A stretch of DNA of 64,000 nt from Rubrobacter sp. Lineage in GTDB: Bacteria > Actinomycetota > Rubrobacteria > Rubrobacterales > Rubrobacteraceae. Made by a program: the position numbers and the translations under genes. The notes under the pieces are model-generated. The model was not told where the DNA came from, did no database searches, and saw only the letters and a program-made list of their open reading frames with translations. Positions within the stretch are counted from its first letter, which is position 1. Every line of letters begins with the position of its first letter. Of this stretch, positions 28,121 through 37,645 are shown in pieces. The DNA is taken from positions 1-64,000 of the forward strand of contig JACCWD010000113.1 of NCBI GenBank assembly GCA_013697825.1, read 5' to 3'.

Positions 28121-29331
28121 GCGTCCCCCTCTTTGTGTTCGTTGTCGCGTCTCGCGCCGCGCCGCGCGCCTTCTTCTTCCACCCGGTCGTTCTTCGCGCC
28201 CCCGGCTCGCGCCGCTTCGTTTTCCGAGCCTCCGCGCTTCGTGTCGTTCGTTCCGGCGGCGAGGAGCTTGTCCGCGACCTCGTCCGCCGCGGCCGGAGTC
28301 GCGAGTTCGCGTATGCGCTCGGCGAGTCCGTTTCGCCTCTTCTCGTCTTCGAGCAAGTTTTCGATGCTCGCCTTTATGGACTCCGGCGTTACTTCGAAGT
28401 CGGGAAGAAGGACCGCCGCGTCCCGCTCGGTGAAGTACCGGGCGTTGTGAAGTTGATGGTCGCCCGTCGCGTGCGGATACGGAACGAACACCGCCGCCCT
28501 CCCCGCCGCCGCGACATCGAAGAGAGATCCCGCCCCCGCCCGGCTCACGACGACGTCCGAGGCGGCGATGTACTTCCACACGTCGTCGGCGTATTCGAGG
28601 ATGCGATGCCTCGGGTTGTCCGTCGAGAGGCGAGAGAAGTCGCGCTTCCCGGCGACTTGGACGACCGTATACGGCGTCGGTAGGCGGAAAGCCTCCATCG
28701 CGGCGAGGTTTATTTTGAGCGCGCCGCCGCTCCCCCCGAAGATGAACGCGACCGGGGGGCGAAGCCCGAGTTCGGAGAGTGCGGCATCCTTCTTCGTCTC
28801 GAAGAACTCCTTTCGGGTCGGCATCCCGACCGTCTTCGCGCCTTCGAGATGCTCGGCGGCCTCGGGAAACGTCGCGAGGACTTCCTTCGTGAAGCGGCTC
28901 GCGAAGCGGTTCACGCGGCCCGGCACGGAGTTTTGCTCGTGGAGGAACGTCGGGATTTTGAGCGTGTTCGCGGCGATGACGGCGGGCGCGCTCGCGTACC
29001 CGCCGACCCCGAAGACGACGTTCGGGCGGGACTCCTTCAAAATCCTCCGGCAGCTTATGACGGCTCGCATGAAGAGGAACCCGGCCCGGATGCGGTCGTC
29101 CACGCCACCGGCGAATCCCGCGAGGGGGAGGGAGTGGAGTTCGAAGTTCGCATTCGGAACGAGAGTGGCTTCGATGCCGCTTTCGGCTCCGATGAACTCG
29201 ACGTAGGCTCCGCGTTCACGCAGGCGGTCGGCCACGCAGAGCGCGGGGATCGCGTGTCCCCCAGTCCCGCCCCCGGCTATTATTATGCGTGCTTGCGTTG
29301 GAGCGACGCTTTGGCTTCGCTTCTCTGGCAC
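28117..29331 (-). CDS. murG: UDP-GlcNAc transferase MurG
   Basis: 404 residues from a GTG at 29331, overlapping ftsW by 116 nt (a GTG at 29307 is possible). Makes lipid II from lipid I. Seen: IIIAGGGTGGHAIPALCVAD, FLHEQNSVPGRVNRF, FGGSGGALKIN and VVSRAGAGSLFDVAAAGRAA. An Arg/Lys/Glu-rich tail of about 40 residues extends past the usual family end. Confidence 0.95.
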   Translation of the reverse strand: MPEKRSQSVAPTQARIIIAGGGTGGHAIPALCVADRLRERGAYVEFIGAESGIEATLVPNANFELHSLPLAGFAGGVDDRIRAGFLFMRAVISCRRILKESRPNVVFGVGGYASAPAVIAANTLKIPTFLHEQNSVPGRVNRFASRFTKEVLATFPEAAEHLEGAKTVGMPTRKEFFETKKDAALSELGLRPPVAFIFGGSGGALKINLAAMEAFRLPTPYTVVQVAGKRDFSRLSTDNPRHRILEYADDVWKYIAASDVVVSRAGAGSLFDVAAAGRAAVFVPYPHATGDHQLHNARYFTERDAAVLLPDFEVTPESIKASIENLLEDEKRRNGLAERIRELATPAAADEVADKLLAAGTNDTKRGGSENEAARAGGAKNDRVEEEGARRGARRDNEHKEGDA

Positions 29332-30382
29332 GTTCGCTATCCTCCGATATGCGGTAAAGGATCCCGACCATCGCGAAGCACGCGATGAGGCTCGACCCCC
29401 CGTAGCTTATGAACGGCAATGTGATTCCGGCAAGCGGCAAGACTACCATCACCGCCCCCATGTTGAACACCGCCTGAACACAGATCATCGTCGTGAGTCC
29501 GGCGGCGAGGCACCGCCCCATCACCGTCGGAGCATGGAGCGAGATGCGGAACCCGGCGATCGCGAGGAAAGCGAAGCACCCAATGACGACCATCATCCCG
29601 GCGAGTCCGAGTTCCTCGCCGATGAGGGCGAAGATCATGTCCGTCTGAATCTCTGGCACGATCGCGCTTTGCCCGCCGCCCCCCGCCCCCGACCCGAAGA
29701 AATCCCCGGCCTTTATGGCGACCATGGATTGAACGACTTGGTAGCCGGAGCCATCCGCCACCGACCACGGATCGAGGAAAGTCATGAACCGTTGCCGACG
29801 ATACGGCTCGACGAGCATCACCATGACGAGGAAGAAGAACCCCGCAGCGCCGCAAAGCACGAGGTCGCGCGTCCTCACCTCCGAGGCCCACAAAGCCCCC
29901 GCGACCCCGGCGAGAAGCACCACCGAAGTCCCGAAATCCGGCTCGACGAGGACGAGAATGAAGAGCGCGCCGACGGCGGCGAGCGGACGAAGCGGGAGTC
30001 CGGATCCGGGCGGGATGCGCGAGAGAGCCACCGCGAGTGTCAAAACGGCGACTATTTTGGCGAACTCGGCGGGCTGCAAACTTATGAACCCGAAGTCGAA
30101 CCACCTTCTCGCCCCCCCGACTTCCTGCCCGATCCCCGGTATGAGGACGAGGAGCAAAGCCGCGAGTACCCCGAAGTACATCCACATCGCGTGCTTCCGC
30201 CACGCCGTGTATCTCACCCGGCTCGCCGCGAAGAACACGAGAACCCCGAGCGCGACGTGAACGCCCCGGATCGCCAAATACTCCGCCCCGAAGCCCCGGT
30301 ACGTCGCCGAATAAACCATCACCATTCCGAGAAGCGAAAGCCCGAGCGCGACGAAGAACATATTGGCTCGCAGCGACGTCAT
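29216..30382 (-). CDS. ftsW: FtsW, SEDS peptidoglycan polymerase
   Basis: 388 residues with about ten membrane helices. SEDS landmarks: GARRWFDFGFISLQPAEFAK, LVEPDFGTSVVLLAG, PEIQTDMIFALIGEELG and LPLAGITLPFISYGGSSL. Polymerises glycan strands at the septum with FtsI. ATG overlaps the murD stop. The C-terminal cytoplasmic tail is basic. Confidence 0.95.
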   Translation of the reverse strand: MTSLRANMFFVALGLSLLGMVMVYSATYRGFGAEYLAIRGVHVALGVLVFFAASRVRYTAWRKHAMWMYFGVLAALLLVLIPGIGQEVGGARRWFDFGFISLQPAEFAKIVAVLTLAVALSRIPPGSGLPLRPLAAVGALFILVLVEPDFGTSVVLLAGVAGALWASEVRTRDLVLCGAAGFFFLVMVMLVEPYRRQRFMTFLDPWSVADGSGYQVVQSMVAIKAGDFFGSGAGGGGQSAIVPEIQTDMIFALIGEELGLAGMMVVIGCFAFLAIAGFRISLHAPTVMGRCLAAGLTTMICVQAVFNMGAVMVVLPLAGITLPFISYGGSSLIACFAMVGILYRISEDSERAREAKPKRRSNASTHNNSRGRDWGTRDPRALRGRPPA

Positions 30383-31908
30383 CCACCGACCGCCCCCCGC
30401 TCCGCCGACACTACCCGCGCCATCCGGGCGAAAGCCTCGCCCCGCTCCGCATACCCCGCGAACGCGTCGAAGCTCGCGCACCCCGGCGAAAGCAAAACCG
30501 CGTCGCCGACTTCCGCGAGGGACGCGCTCATTTCGACCGCCCCGCCGAGGTCGTCCGTGAGGTGGGAAATCCCCCCGAAACCTTCGCTTCCAAGATACTC
30601 GAAGATGCGCGGCCCGGCCTCGCCGTGGCACACGACGGCGCGGCATGCGTCGAGGCGCGGCAAAATCTCGGCGAAGTCCGTGTCCTTCTCCGAGCCGCCG
30701 AGTATGAGGACGACCGGACAGCGAAAGCTCCCGAGGGCCGCCGCCGTCGCGGCCGGATTCGTCGCCTTCGAGTCGTCCACCCAAATGACCCCGCCGCTTT
30801 CCGCGACGACCTCCATCCGGTGCGGTTTGAGGCGGTATCCGAGGAGCCCCTCGCGGACGCCTTCGAGCGTCGCCCCGAGCTTTCGCGCCATCTCCGCCGC
30901 GAAGAGGGCGTTCTCGTGGTTGTAGATCCCGGCGAACGGAAGCTCCTCCTCCGAGGCGATCTCCTCGTCGCGCAAAAAGAGCGCCCTGTCTCGAACCGTC
31001 GCGATTTCCTCGCCGACGACGATGGTTTCGGCGGAGAGTTCCGGTGCGGCTCCGGCTCCGATTTCGTCGTTCACGCTCACGAGGGCGAGGTCGTTCTCGC
31101 TTTGCCCGGCGAAGATGCGAAGTTTATCGTCGGTGTATTCCGCGAAGGACGTGTGCCAATTTAGGTGATCCGGGCGCACGTTCAAAAGCGCCGCCGCCTC
31201 GAAGCCGGGACTCTCCATATAGTGAAGCTGAAACGACGAAAGTTCGAGGACGAGCGTCCCGTTTTCCCGAACTTCGTCGAGGCACCCGCACAAAGCCCTC
31301 CACGAATTCCCGGCGACGGTGTGGGGAATGTTCGACGCTTCGAGAATGGAGCGGAGCATATCCACGACGGTCGTCTTCCCGTTCGTCCCGGTCACGGCGG
31401 CGACCCGAACCGCGCTCTCACGTCCGTACCCGACTCCATACCCAGACTCGCCACCGAATTCGTCCACGGACTCGCTCCCGGTTTCTTTTCCGTCCCCCTC
31501 CCCGGCTTCGTCTCCAAAGTCCCCGCCAGGCGCGCCCCCGGCTTCCTCTCCACGCTCGATCTCGCCTTCGCCCCCGGCCTTCTCTCCGATCCCGCCCCCC
31601 GCACCGATTTCGCCGCCGAGCAACGAGAGGCCGAGGGCGGCCTCGGAGAGTATCGGGATGCCCCTCGACTCGGCCTCCGACAAAATCCCGTCCTTCGGTG
31701 AGATTCCGGGACTCGCGACGATCCGCTCGATGCCTTCGAGGACTTCCGGCCCGGCTCCGAGGACGCCATCGGTTCCGAGAGCTTCGAGGCTCTCCCGGAG
31801 GCCTTCATTGTCGTTTTTGTCGGCGGGAAGAACGTCTTCACCGCGTTCGATAAGGACGCGGGCGGCTGCGATTCCCGATTCTCCGAGGCCGTATACGAGG
31901 GTCGTCAT
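30379..31908 (-). CDS. murD: UDP-N-acetylmuramoylalanine--D-glutamate ligase
   Basis: 509 residues, longer than the usual 440-460. Seen: VYGLGESGIAAARVL, SPGISPKDGIL, ATP loop VTGTNGKTTVVDML, LELSSFQL, NVRPDHLNWH and the late LSPGCASFDAFAGY. Between about residues 98 and 165 lies a Gly/Glu/Asp-rich insertion with no family counterpart, directly before the ATP loop. ATG at 31908 follows the mraY stop by 4 nt. Confidence 0.94.
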   Translation of the reverse strand: MTTLVYGLGESGIAAARVLIERGEDVLPADKNDNEGLRESLEALGTDGVLGAGPEVLEGIERIVASPGISPKDGILSEAESRGIPILSEAALGLSLLGGEIGAGGGIGEKAGGEGEIERGEEAGGAPGGDFGDEAGEGDGKETGSESVDEFGGESGYGVGYGRESAVRVAAVTGTNGKTTVVDMLRSILEASNIPHTVAGNSWRALCGCLDEVRENGTLVLELSSFQLHYMESPGFEAAALLNVRPDHLNWHTSFAEYTDDKLRIFAGQSENDLALVSVNDEIGAGAAPELSAETIVVGEEIATVRDRALFLRDEEIASEEELPFAGIYNHENALFAAEMARKLGATLEGVREGLLGYRLKPHRMEVVAESGGVIWVDDSKATNPAATAAALGSFRCPVVLILGGSEKDTDFAEILPRLDACRAVVCHGEAGPRIFEYLGSEGFGGISHLTDDLGGAVEMSASLAEVGDAVLLSPGCASFDAFAGYAERGEAFARMARVVSAERGAVGG

Positions 31909-31912
31909 ATCG

Positions 31913-32905
31913 CTATCCGAGGTTGTAGAGGAAGAGGTAATAGATAATGAAGCCGAGCGCGGCAAAGGCGGACTGAACGATCCAAAACCGCACAACCACT
32001 TTGTTCTCCTCCCACCCGATGAACTCGAAATGGTGGTGGATAGGCGCCATCTTGAACACGCGATGCCCGGTCAGCTTGAAAACGACGACCTGGATCATCA
32101 CCGACAAAGCCTCGATCACGAACAGCCCGCCGATGATCGGCAAAAGCATCTCGGTCTTCGTGAGGACGGCGGCGGCGGCGAGCATACCCCCGATGGCGAG
32201 CGAGCCGGTATCCCCCATGAAAATCTGGGCGGGGTGCGAGTTGTACCAGAGGAAGCCGATGATCGCCCCGACCATCGCCCCGCAAATTATCGCGAGGTCG
32301 TATTGCCGCTCGAGGAACGCGATCGCCGTATAACAAAGAAGCGCGATCCCCCCCGCACCCGCCGCGAGTCCATCGAGGCCGTCCGTCAAATTCACTGCGT
32401 TCGTCGTCCCGACGATGACGAAGAGCATGAGCAAACTGAAAAGCCCCACCCCGACGATCCCCGGCCCGAGGACGAGGTTCGTCGGCAACCCCGGCACGAT
32501 CACATTCTGCGTCACCCCCACGAAATAAAGCGCGAGCACGTCCGCCACCACGACCGAGAGCGTGAGAAGGAGAAACTTGTATTTCGCGCTCAAACCCTCG
32601 CTGTGGCGCTTCGATATTTTCTGCCAGTCATCGTAAAGCCCGACCCCCGCCGCCGCCGCGACGAGTATGAGCGTCGTGAACGTCGCCGGGTTCGGACGGG
32701 CGACGACGACGAGCGCGGCGACCATGCCGAGGAGAATGACGACCCCACCCATCGTCGGCGTCCCCGCCTTTATGAGGTGCGTCTGAGGCCCGTCCTCCCT
32801 CACGAACTGCCCGAACTTCCGAGTTTGGAGAAACTCTATGAACTTCGACCCGAGGGCGACGGTCACGAAGAAAGCGATTCCAGCCCCGAGCACAACGCTA
32901 AACAA
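31913..32905 (-). CDS. mraY: Phospho-MurNAc-pentapeptide translocase
   Basis: 330 residues, about ten membrane helices. Links UDP-MurNAc-pentapeptide to undecaprenyl phosphate (lipid I). Seen: TMGGVVILLGMV, LYDDWQKISK, NAVNLTDGLDGLAAG, FMGDTGSLAIGGML and the HHHFE motif in MAPIHHHFEFIGW. Overlaps the murF end by 8 nt. Confidence 0.96.
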   Translation of the reverse strand: MFSVVLGAGIAFFVTVALGSKFIEFLQTRKFGQFVREDGPQTHLIKAGTPTMGGVVILLGMVAALVVVARPNPATFTTLILVAAAAGVGLYDDWQKISKRHSEGLSAKYKFLLLTLSVVVADVLALYFVGVTQNVIVPGLPTNLVLGPGIVGVGLFSLLMLFVIVGTTNAVNLTDGLDGLAAGAGGIALLCYTAIAFLERQYDLAIICGAMVGAIIGFLWYNSHPAQIFMGDTGSLAIGGMLAAAAVLTKTEMLLPIIGGLFVIEALSVMIQVVVFKLTGHRVFKMAPIHHHFEFIGWEENKVVVRFWIVQSAFAALGFIIYYLFLYNLG

Positions 32906-34268
32906 GATCTAACCTCTCCCTCAACTCGCGGGTGAGGGCGTCGAGTCCGACCCCCCTCGAACCTTTGACGACGACATAATCTCCGGGCGCGAGGCTTTCG
33001 TGGAGCCCCTCGGCGGCGGAGTCGGCGTCCTCGAAGAAGAGTGTCTCGCCGGAGAAAGCCTCTGCGTACCACCGGGCTTCTTCGCCGACGCACACGAGGA
33101 GGTCCACGCCGGCCTCCGCCGCTTGCTCGCCGGCCTCGCGGTGGTATGCGCGGGCGTTCGGGCCGAGTTCGAACATCCCGCCGAGGACGGCAACGAGCCG
33201 TTTTCCTTGCTGGCTCGCCTGCCCCGCGCCGTATCGAAGCACGGCGGAGACCGCCGCCGGAGAGGCATTGTAAGAGTCGTCGTACACGATGATGCCGTCC
33301 CGCAAACGGTAAAGTTCGCCGCGAAGCCCGGTCCTTTTCAGGCGGGCGACCCCGGCGGCGCACTCTTCGAGGCCGAGTCCGAGCGATACCCCGCCGCCCA
33401 TCGCGGCGAGTATCGGCTGGACGAGGTGCGTCCCGAACACCGGGGTGCGAACCTCGACCGACTCGCCGCCCATGTTCGCCGTGAAGCGGATGCCCTCTTC
33501 CGTCTCTTCGACCTCCGAGGGCCACAAATCCGCGCCGTTCGAGCCGAAGGAGATCCGGCGCGAGAGGCTCCGGTCGCTCCCCGTCGCGGTCGTCGGAGCG
33601 TTCACCGGAAAGACGAGGGAGCCGTCGTCCGGGAGGCACACGGCGAGTTCACCTTTCGCTTCAGCGAGAGCTTCGAGTGTCTCGAATGAATCTAAATGAA
33701 CAGGTGAGATCGCCGTGAGGATTCCGACTCGGGGTGAGGCTATATCGCAGAGTGCGGCGATGTCCCCGGCATGGGTCGCCCCCATTTCGAGGACGAGTAT
33801 TTCGGTTTTCGGGTCGGCGGAGAGGACGGTGAGCGGGAGCCCGATCTCATTATTGAAGTTCCCCGCCGTCGCGGAGACTTTCCTTCCGGCGTGCCGGAGG
33901 ATCGCCGCGAGGGCGTCCTTCGTCGTCGTCTTCCCGACCGTGCCAGTGATCCCGACGATGGCGGGCGGCTCGGCGTCCTCGCGAACGAGGTTCCACCGGG
34001 CGAGGGTTTGCATCGCGCCGAGAACGTCCCCGACGACGAGCGTCGGGACATCGAGCGGTCGGTCGGCGACCGCGGCGACCGCGCCTTTCTCATGCGCGTC
34101 GGCGGCGAACTCCGCGCCGTCGGTTTGTCCCTTCAAGGCGAAGAAGAGATCCCCCTCGCGAATCGTCCGGGAGTCTATGGAAGCGCCGCTCGCGAGCGCG
34201 TCCGGATCGCCGGAGGCGAGGCTCGCTCCGATGGCTTCGGCGACCTTCGCCAAAGACACGGGCTTCAC
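32898..34268 (-). CDS. murF: UDP-MurNAc-tripeptide--D-Ala-D-Ala ligase
   Basis: 456 residues from a GTG at 34268 that overlaps the ftsI stop (GTGA). Seen: SIDSRTIREGDLFFALKG, ATP loop ITGTVGKTTTKDAL, LEMGATHAGDIAAL, SPVHLDSF, VYDDSYNASPAAV. Adds the D-Ala-D-Ala dipeptide. murE, which normally lies between ftsI and murF, is absent here and must be elsewhere. Confidence 0.95.
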   Translation of the reverse strand: MKPVSLAKVAEAIGASLASGDPDALASGASIDSRTIREGDLFFALKGQTDGAEFAADAHEKGAVAAVADRPLDVPTLVVGDVLGAMQTLARWNLVREDAEPPAIVGITGTVGKTTTKDALAAILRHAGRKVSATAGNFNNEIGLPLTVLSADPKTEILVLEMGATHAGDIAALCDIASPRVGILTAISPVHLDSFETLEALAEAKGELAVCLPDDGSLVFPVNAPTTATGSDRSLSRRISFGSNGADLWPSEVEETEEGIRFTANMGGESVEVRTPVFGTHLVQPILAAMGGGVSLGLGLEECAAGVARLKRTGLRGELYRLRDGIIVYDDSYNASPAAVSAVLRYGAGQASQQGKRLVAVLGGMFELGPNARAYHREAGEQAAEAGVDLLVCVGEEARWYAEAFSGETLFFEDADSAAEGLHESLAPGDYVVVKGSRGVGLDALTRELRERLDLV

Positions 34269-36325
34269 TGCGAGGCTCCGGGGGCGGTGTCGTCCGGTGG
34301 GACGTTGAAATAACTCAAAGTGTGGCTCATGACTTTTTGGAAGGCCGGGGCGGCGACTCTTTCGCCCCATATGGATTTCCGCGGCTCGTCCACGACGATG
34401 AGCGTGACGAACTCCGGGTCGCTCGCAGGCGCGAATCCGATGAAGGATGCGTAGTATTCCTCTCCGTATGTCCCGGTTTCGGGATCCACTTTCTGGGAGG
34501 TTCCGGTCTTTCCGGCGATGGTATATCCGGGAACTTGGGCGAGATGGCCCGTCCCGCTCTCGACGACGCTCTGCAACATTGTGCGTACTATATCCGAGGT
34601 CTCCCCGCTTATCACCCTCGCCCCCGCTGGATCCCCGCCCTCCGCTCCGCCTTCCGCGTCTTCCGTAACTTCCGATATATGCGGCTCGACTTCGTGGCCT
34701 CCGTTGGCGAGGGCGGCGTATCCGGCGGCGAGCTGCAAAGGCGTCGTCGTGAGTCCTTGCCCGATGGGGATGTTCCCGATGGACGAGCCGCTCCACTCCT
34801 CATAGTCGGGGACATTGCCCGCGTCCTCGCCCCACAAGTCCACGCCCGTCTCCTTCCCGAATCCGAACCGGGAGACGTATTCGTCCACCACCGCGCCGCC
34901 GACGAGTTGTGCGATCTGAACCGTCCCCACGTTGCTCGACTCGGCGAGTATGCCCGCCGGGGTCGTAACCTCCGTCGGGTGCGGCATCGAGTCGTGTATC
35001 ACGCGGTCGGCGACGGCCATGCTGTCGGGGACGGTGAAGAGGCTGTCTTCCGCAACGGCTCCTTCCTCGAGAGCGGCGGCGACGGTGAATGGTTTGAACG
35101 TCGAGCCGGGTTCGTACGGGTCGGTGAGGACGCGGTTTCTTTGCTCCTCGGCGGAGGCGTCGTTGAAATCGTTGTTGTCGTAGCTCGGGTGGTTCGCGAG
35201 GGCGACGATCCCCCCATCATCCGCCCGCATGACGATCCCGACGGCGTCCTTCGCGCCGTTCTCCTCGACCGCTTCGGCGAGCGCGGCTTCGAGTTCTTCC
35301 TGAACCGTCGTGTCGAGGGTGAGGTTCGCGTCTTCGCCGGAGGCGAGGCTTTCGTCGTACCGGCCCTCGACCCCGCCGAAAGCCTCGCCGTATTCGCCGA
35401 TATATCCGACGGTTTGGGAGGCGAGGGAGCCGTCCGAGTATTTACGTTCGGTCGAGGGTTCGACATATAAACCCTCGATCCCGAGTTCGGAGACCTTCTC
35501 GGCGACACTCGGCTCGACGGTCGAAACGACGCTGTATCCGTCCGGCTCTCCCTCCTCTCCGTGGCCTTCGAGGAGTTTCTTTATCTCGGCGGCGGACTGT
35601 CCGGTGGAGGGTGAGATGGCTTCGGCGAGTTCGGTGGAGGCGGCTTCCGGGTTCTCTATTTGGTACGGGGTCGCGATGATTTTCATGGCTTCAACGCTCT
35701 TCGCGAGTTCGCGTCCGTCCGCGCTCACGATGCTTCCGCGCTCGATGAGGGGTTCGGAAACCGCCCCGATCTCGGCGGCGAGGGCGGTGAAGCGCGGCTC
35801 GTCGGCGAACGTCATGTGGACGGCGCGGGCGAGGAGGAAGAGGCTCGCGAGCGAGAAGACCGCGAGGACGACCGCGACGCGGCGGCGTCCCACCGTCCGA
35901 AGTTCCCCGGTCGTCGAGCGGCGGCGGATTTGGCGGACGGCGTTCTTCGCTCGGCGGTTCCGTGGAAACGGGACGATCCTCGCGCCGGAGGAGCGGCGCC
36001 GAGACCCCTTCGATTTCGAGGCGGGGGTTCGTTTGCCGGAGCTTCGGGGGCGCGAGGGGTTCGAGTCCGCGAGATGGATATTCTCATTCGAGCCTCGGCG
36101 GCGATTTGGCTCGACGGGAAACGCATCTTCGCCCGAAGTTCGGCGGCGCGGGGGCTGTGCTCCGGCGGGAGGTGTGGTCTCGGGCGAGCCTCGACCGTGC
36201 GAATCGCCGTCCTCTCGCATCGGGCGTTCCGTGGAATCGCGGCGGGCCTTCGCCCGGAATTTACCGGATCCCCTCCGCTTGCCGTTGTGTTCCACTCGTC
36301 GTCCCATCCTCCGCGTTGCCTTCAT
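34265..36325 (-). CDS. ftsI: Division transpeptidase FtsI / PBP3 class B
   Basis: 686 residues. Septal class B PBP. After a basic, Ser/Pro/Arg-rich cytoplasmic stretch of about 148 residues comes one membrane helix (AVVLAVFSLASLFLLARAV), a pedestal domain (ERGSIVSADGRELAKSV), and the transpeptidase with SxxK in PYEPGSTFKPFTVAAAL, SxN in AESSNVGT and KTG in IAGKTGTSQKVD. No PASTA domain. The start at 36325 overlaps ftsL by 65 nt, so a later start is possible. Confidence 0.93.
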   Translation of the reverse strand: MKATRRMGRRVEHNGKRRGSGKFRAKARRDSTERPMREDGDSHGRGSPETTPPAGAQPPRRRTSGEDAFPVEPNRRRGSNENIHLADSNPSRPRSSGKRTPASKSKGSRRRSSGARIVPFPRNRRAKNAVRQIRRRSTTGELRTVGRRRVAVVLAVFSLASLFLLARAVHMTFADEPRFTALAAEIGAVSEPLIERGSIVSADGRELAKSVEAMKIIATPYQIENPEAASTELAEAISPSTGQSAAEIKKLLEGHGEEGEPDGYSVVSTVEPSVAEKVSELGIEGLYVEPSTERKYSDGSLASQTVGYIGEYGEAFGGVEGRYDESLASGEDANLTLDTTVQEELEAALAEAVEENGAKDAVGIVMRADDGGIVALANHPSYDNNDFNDASAEEQRNRVLTDPYEPGSTFKPFTVAAALEEGAVAEDSLFTVPDSMAVADRVIHDSMPHPTEVTTPAGILAESSNVGTVQIAQLVGGAVVDEYVSRFGFGKETGVDLWGEDAGNVPDYEEWSGSSIGNIPIGQGLTTTPLQLAAGYAALANGGHEVEPHISEVTEDAEGGAEGGDPAGARVISGETSDIVRTMLQSVVESGTGHLAQVPGYTIAGKTGTSQKVDPETGTYGEEYYASFIGFAPASDPEFVTLIVVDEPRKSIWGERVAAPAFQKVMSHTLSYFNVPPDDTAPGASQ

Positions 36326-36698
36326 AAACCGTGAAATTCCGCGCGCCGGGGTCTCTCATGTGGAGATCCCCCTCGGCCATAGCCCCGACTCTCCCCGAGC
36401 CGGAGAGCTCCGCGACGCGGACTACGAGAGACTCTCGCTCGGCCTCGGCGGCCGCGATCCTCTCTTCGAGGTTCGCCGTCCGCTCGTTGACATCCGCCGA
36501 CACGGTATGCAAATAAACGCTCCCGACCATGAGCGCGATCGGCACGAGCACGAGCGAGATGAAGCTCCGCCGCCGGAGCGCGGCCTTTCTCCGAGCCGCC
36601 TTGTCCGTCTTCCTCGCGGGCGACCTCCGCCGAGGCGGAGACTCGACCGGACGAGGCTCCGGCGCCCACGCGCCCGTGTACCGCGGGGCGGCCATCAT
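36261..36698 (-). CDS. FtsL-like small division protein
   Basis: 145 residues: a Pro/Arg-rich cytoplasmic head, one membrane helix (about 46-63, ISLVLVPIALMVGSVYL), then a coiled coil (DVNERTANLEERIAAAEAER) with a leucine/isoleucine heptad. This layout and its place between rsmH and ftsI match FtsL, which forms a complex with FtsQ and DivIC. Sequence identity in the family is always low, so position carries weight. ATG overlaps the rsmH stop. Confidence 0.85.
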   Translation of the reverse strand: MMAAPRYTGAWAPEPRPVESPPRRRSPARKTDKAARRKAALRRRSFISLVLVPIALMVGSVYLHTVSADVNERTANLEERIAAAEAERESLVVRVAELSGSGRVGAMAEGDLHMRDPGARNFTVYEGNAEDGTTSGTQRQAEGIR

Positions 36699-37645
36699 CC
36701 ACCGTCGCCTTCGAGCGGCTCGGAGGTTCGGATGGCGGTTCTCATCCTCGCCGACGCGCTCCGCAGGTTTTCGTCCACTTCGCTTTTCGACGGACGGCTC
36801 ACGGCTCCCCGGCGAAAGATGGGCTTCGCGCCACACACGCACACCGGGAGGTCGGGCGGGCAAACGCACTTCCCCTCGCGGTCGGCGATGAACCGCTTCA
36901 CGACGCGATCCTCGCCGGACTGGAAAGTGATGGCGACGAGCCGCCCACCGTCTCCGAGGAGCCTCTCGGTCGCGTCGAGGGCGCGCCGGAGGCTCCCGAG
37001 TTCGTCGTTCACATGAATCCGTATCGCTTGAAAGACTCGCTTCGACGGGTTTCCGCCGCGCTCTTTCCACCCGACCGCGTCCCGGACGGCGTTCGTGAGA
37101 TCCGCCGTCGTCGAGAGCGGACGCCGGGAGGCGACCTCGCGCGAGATCCTCGCCGCGTCCCGCCGCGGCACGTCGCCGTACTCGGAGAGGATGCGGGAGA
37201 TTTCGCGTGGATCGGACTCGTTCAAAAACTCCGCCGCCGAGGTTCCGGATTCGGGGTTCATTCGCATGTCGAGCGGGCCTTCGTGAACGTAGCTGAAACC
37301 GCGTTCGGCGTCGTCTATTTGGAAGCTCGAAAGGCCGAGGTCGAAGAGGATGGCGTCGGCCTTCTCGCCGTTCTCGGCCATCTCGGCGAGGACTTCGTCG
37401 AATGGGCCGGGCCAAAAAGTGAAGCGTCGGTCTCGAATGAGATCCGACGCCCTTTCGGCGGCTTGCGGGTCGCGGTCAATGCCGACGACCCGACCTCCGG
37501 GCGGGAGCTTTTCGAGTATCCGGCTGGTGTGTCCGCCGCCTCCGAAAGTCGCGTCCACGACGGTTCGGGCCTCCGTTCCGACCCCCGAAAGGTCGAGGGC
37601 GGCTGTGGCCTCCTCGCGCATGACCGGATAATGGCTCGTCGCCAT
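36695..37645 (-). CDS. rsmH: 16S rRNA (cytosine-1402-N4) methyltransferase
   Basis: 316 residues. Seen: HYPVMREEATAALDLSGVG, SAM loop VDATFGGGGHTSRILEKLP, GIDRDPQAAERA, FDLGLSSFQIDDAERGFSY, GPLDMRMNPES, and the C-terminal VKRFIADREGKCVCPPDLP. The start codon shares one base with the mraZ stop (TGATG). Confidence 0.95.
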   Translation of the reverse strand: MATSHYPVMREEATAALDLSGVGTEARTVVDATFGGGGHTSRILEKLPPGGRVVGIDRDPQAAERASDLIRDRRFTFWPGPFDEVLAEMAENGEKADAILFDLGLSSFQIDDAERGFSYVHEGPLDMRMNPESGTSAAEFLNESDPREISRILSEYGDVPRRDAARISREVASRRPLSTTADLTNAVRDAVGWKERGGNPSKRVFQAIRIHVNDELGSLRRALDATERLLGDGGRLVAITFQSGEDRVVKRFIADREGKCVCPPDLPVCVCGAKPIFRRGAVSRPSKSEVDENLRSASARMRTAIRTSEPLEGDGG

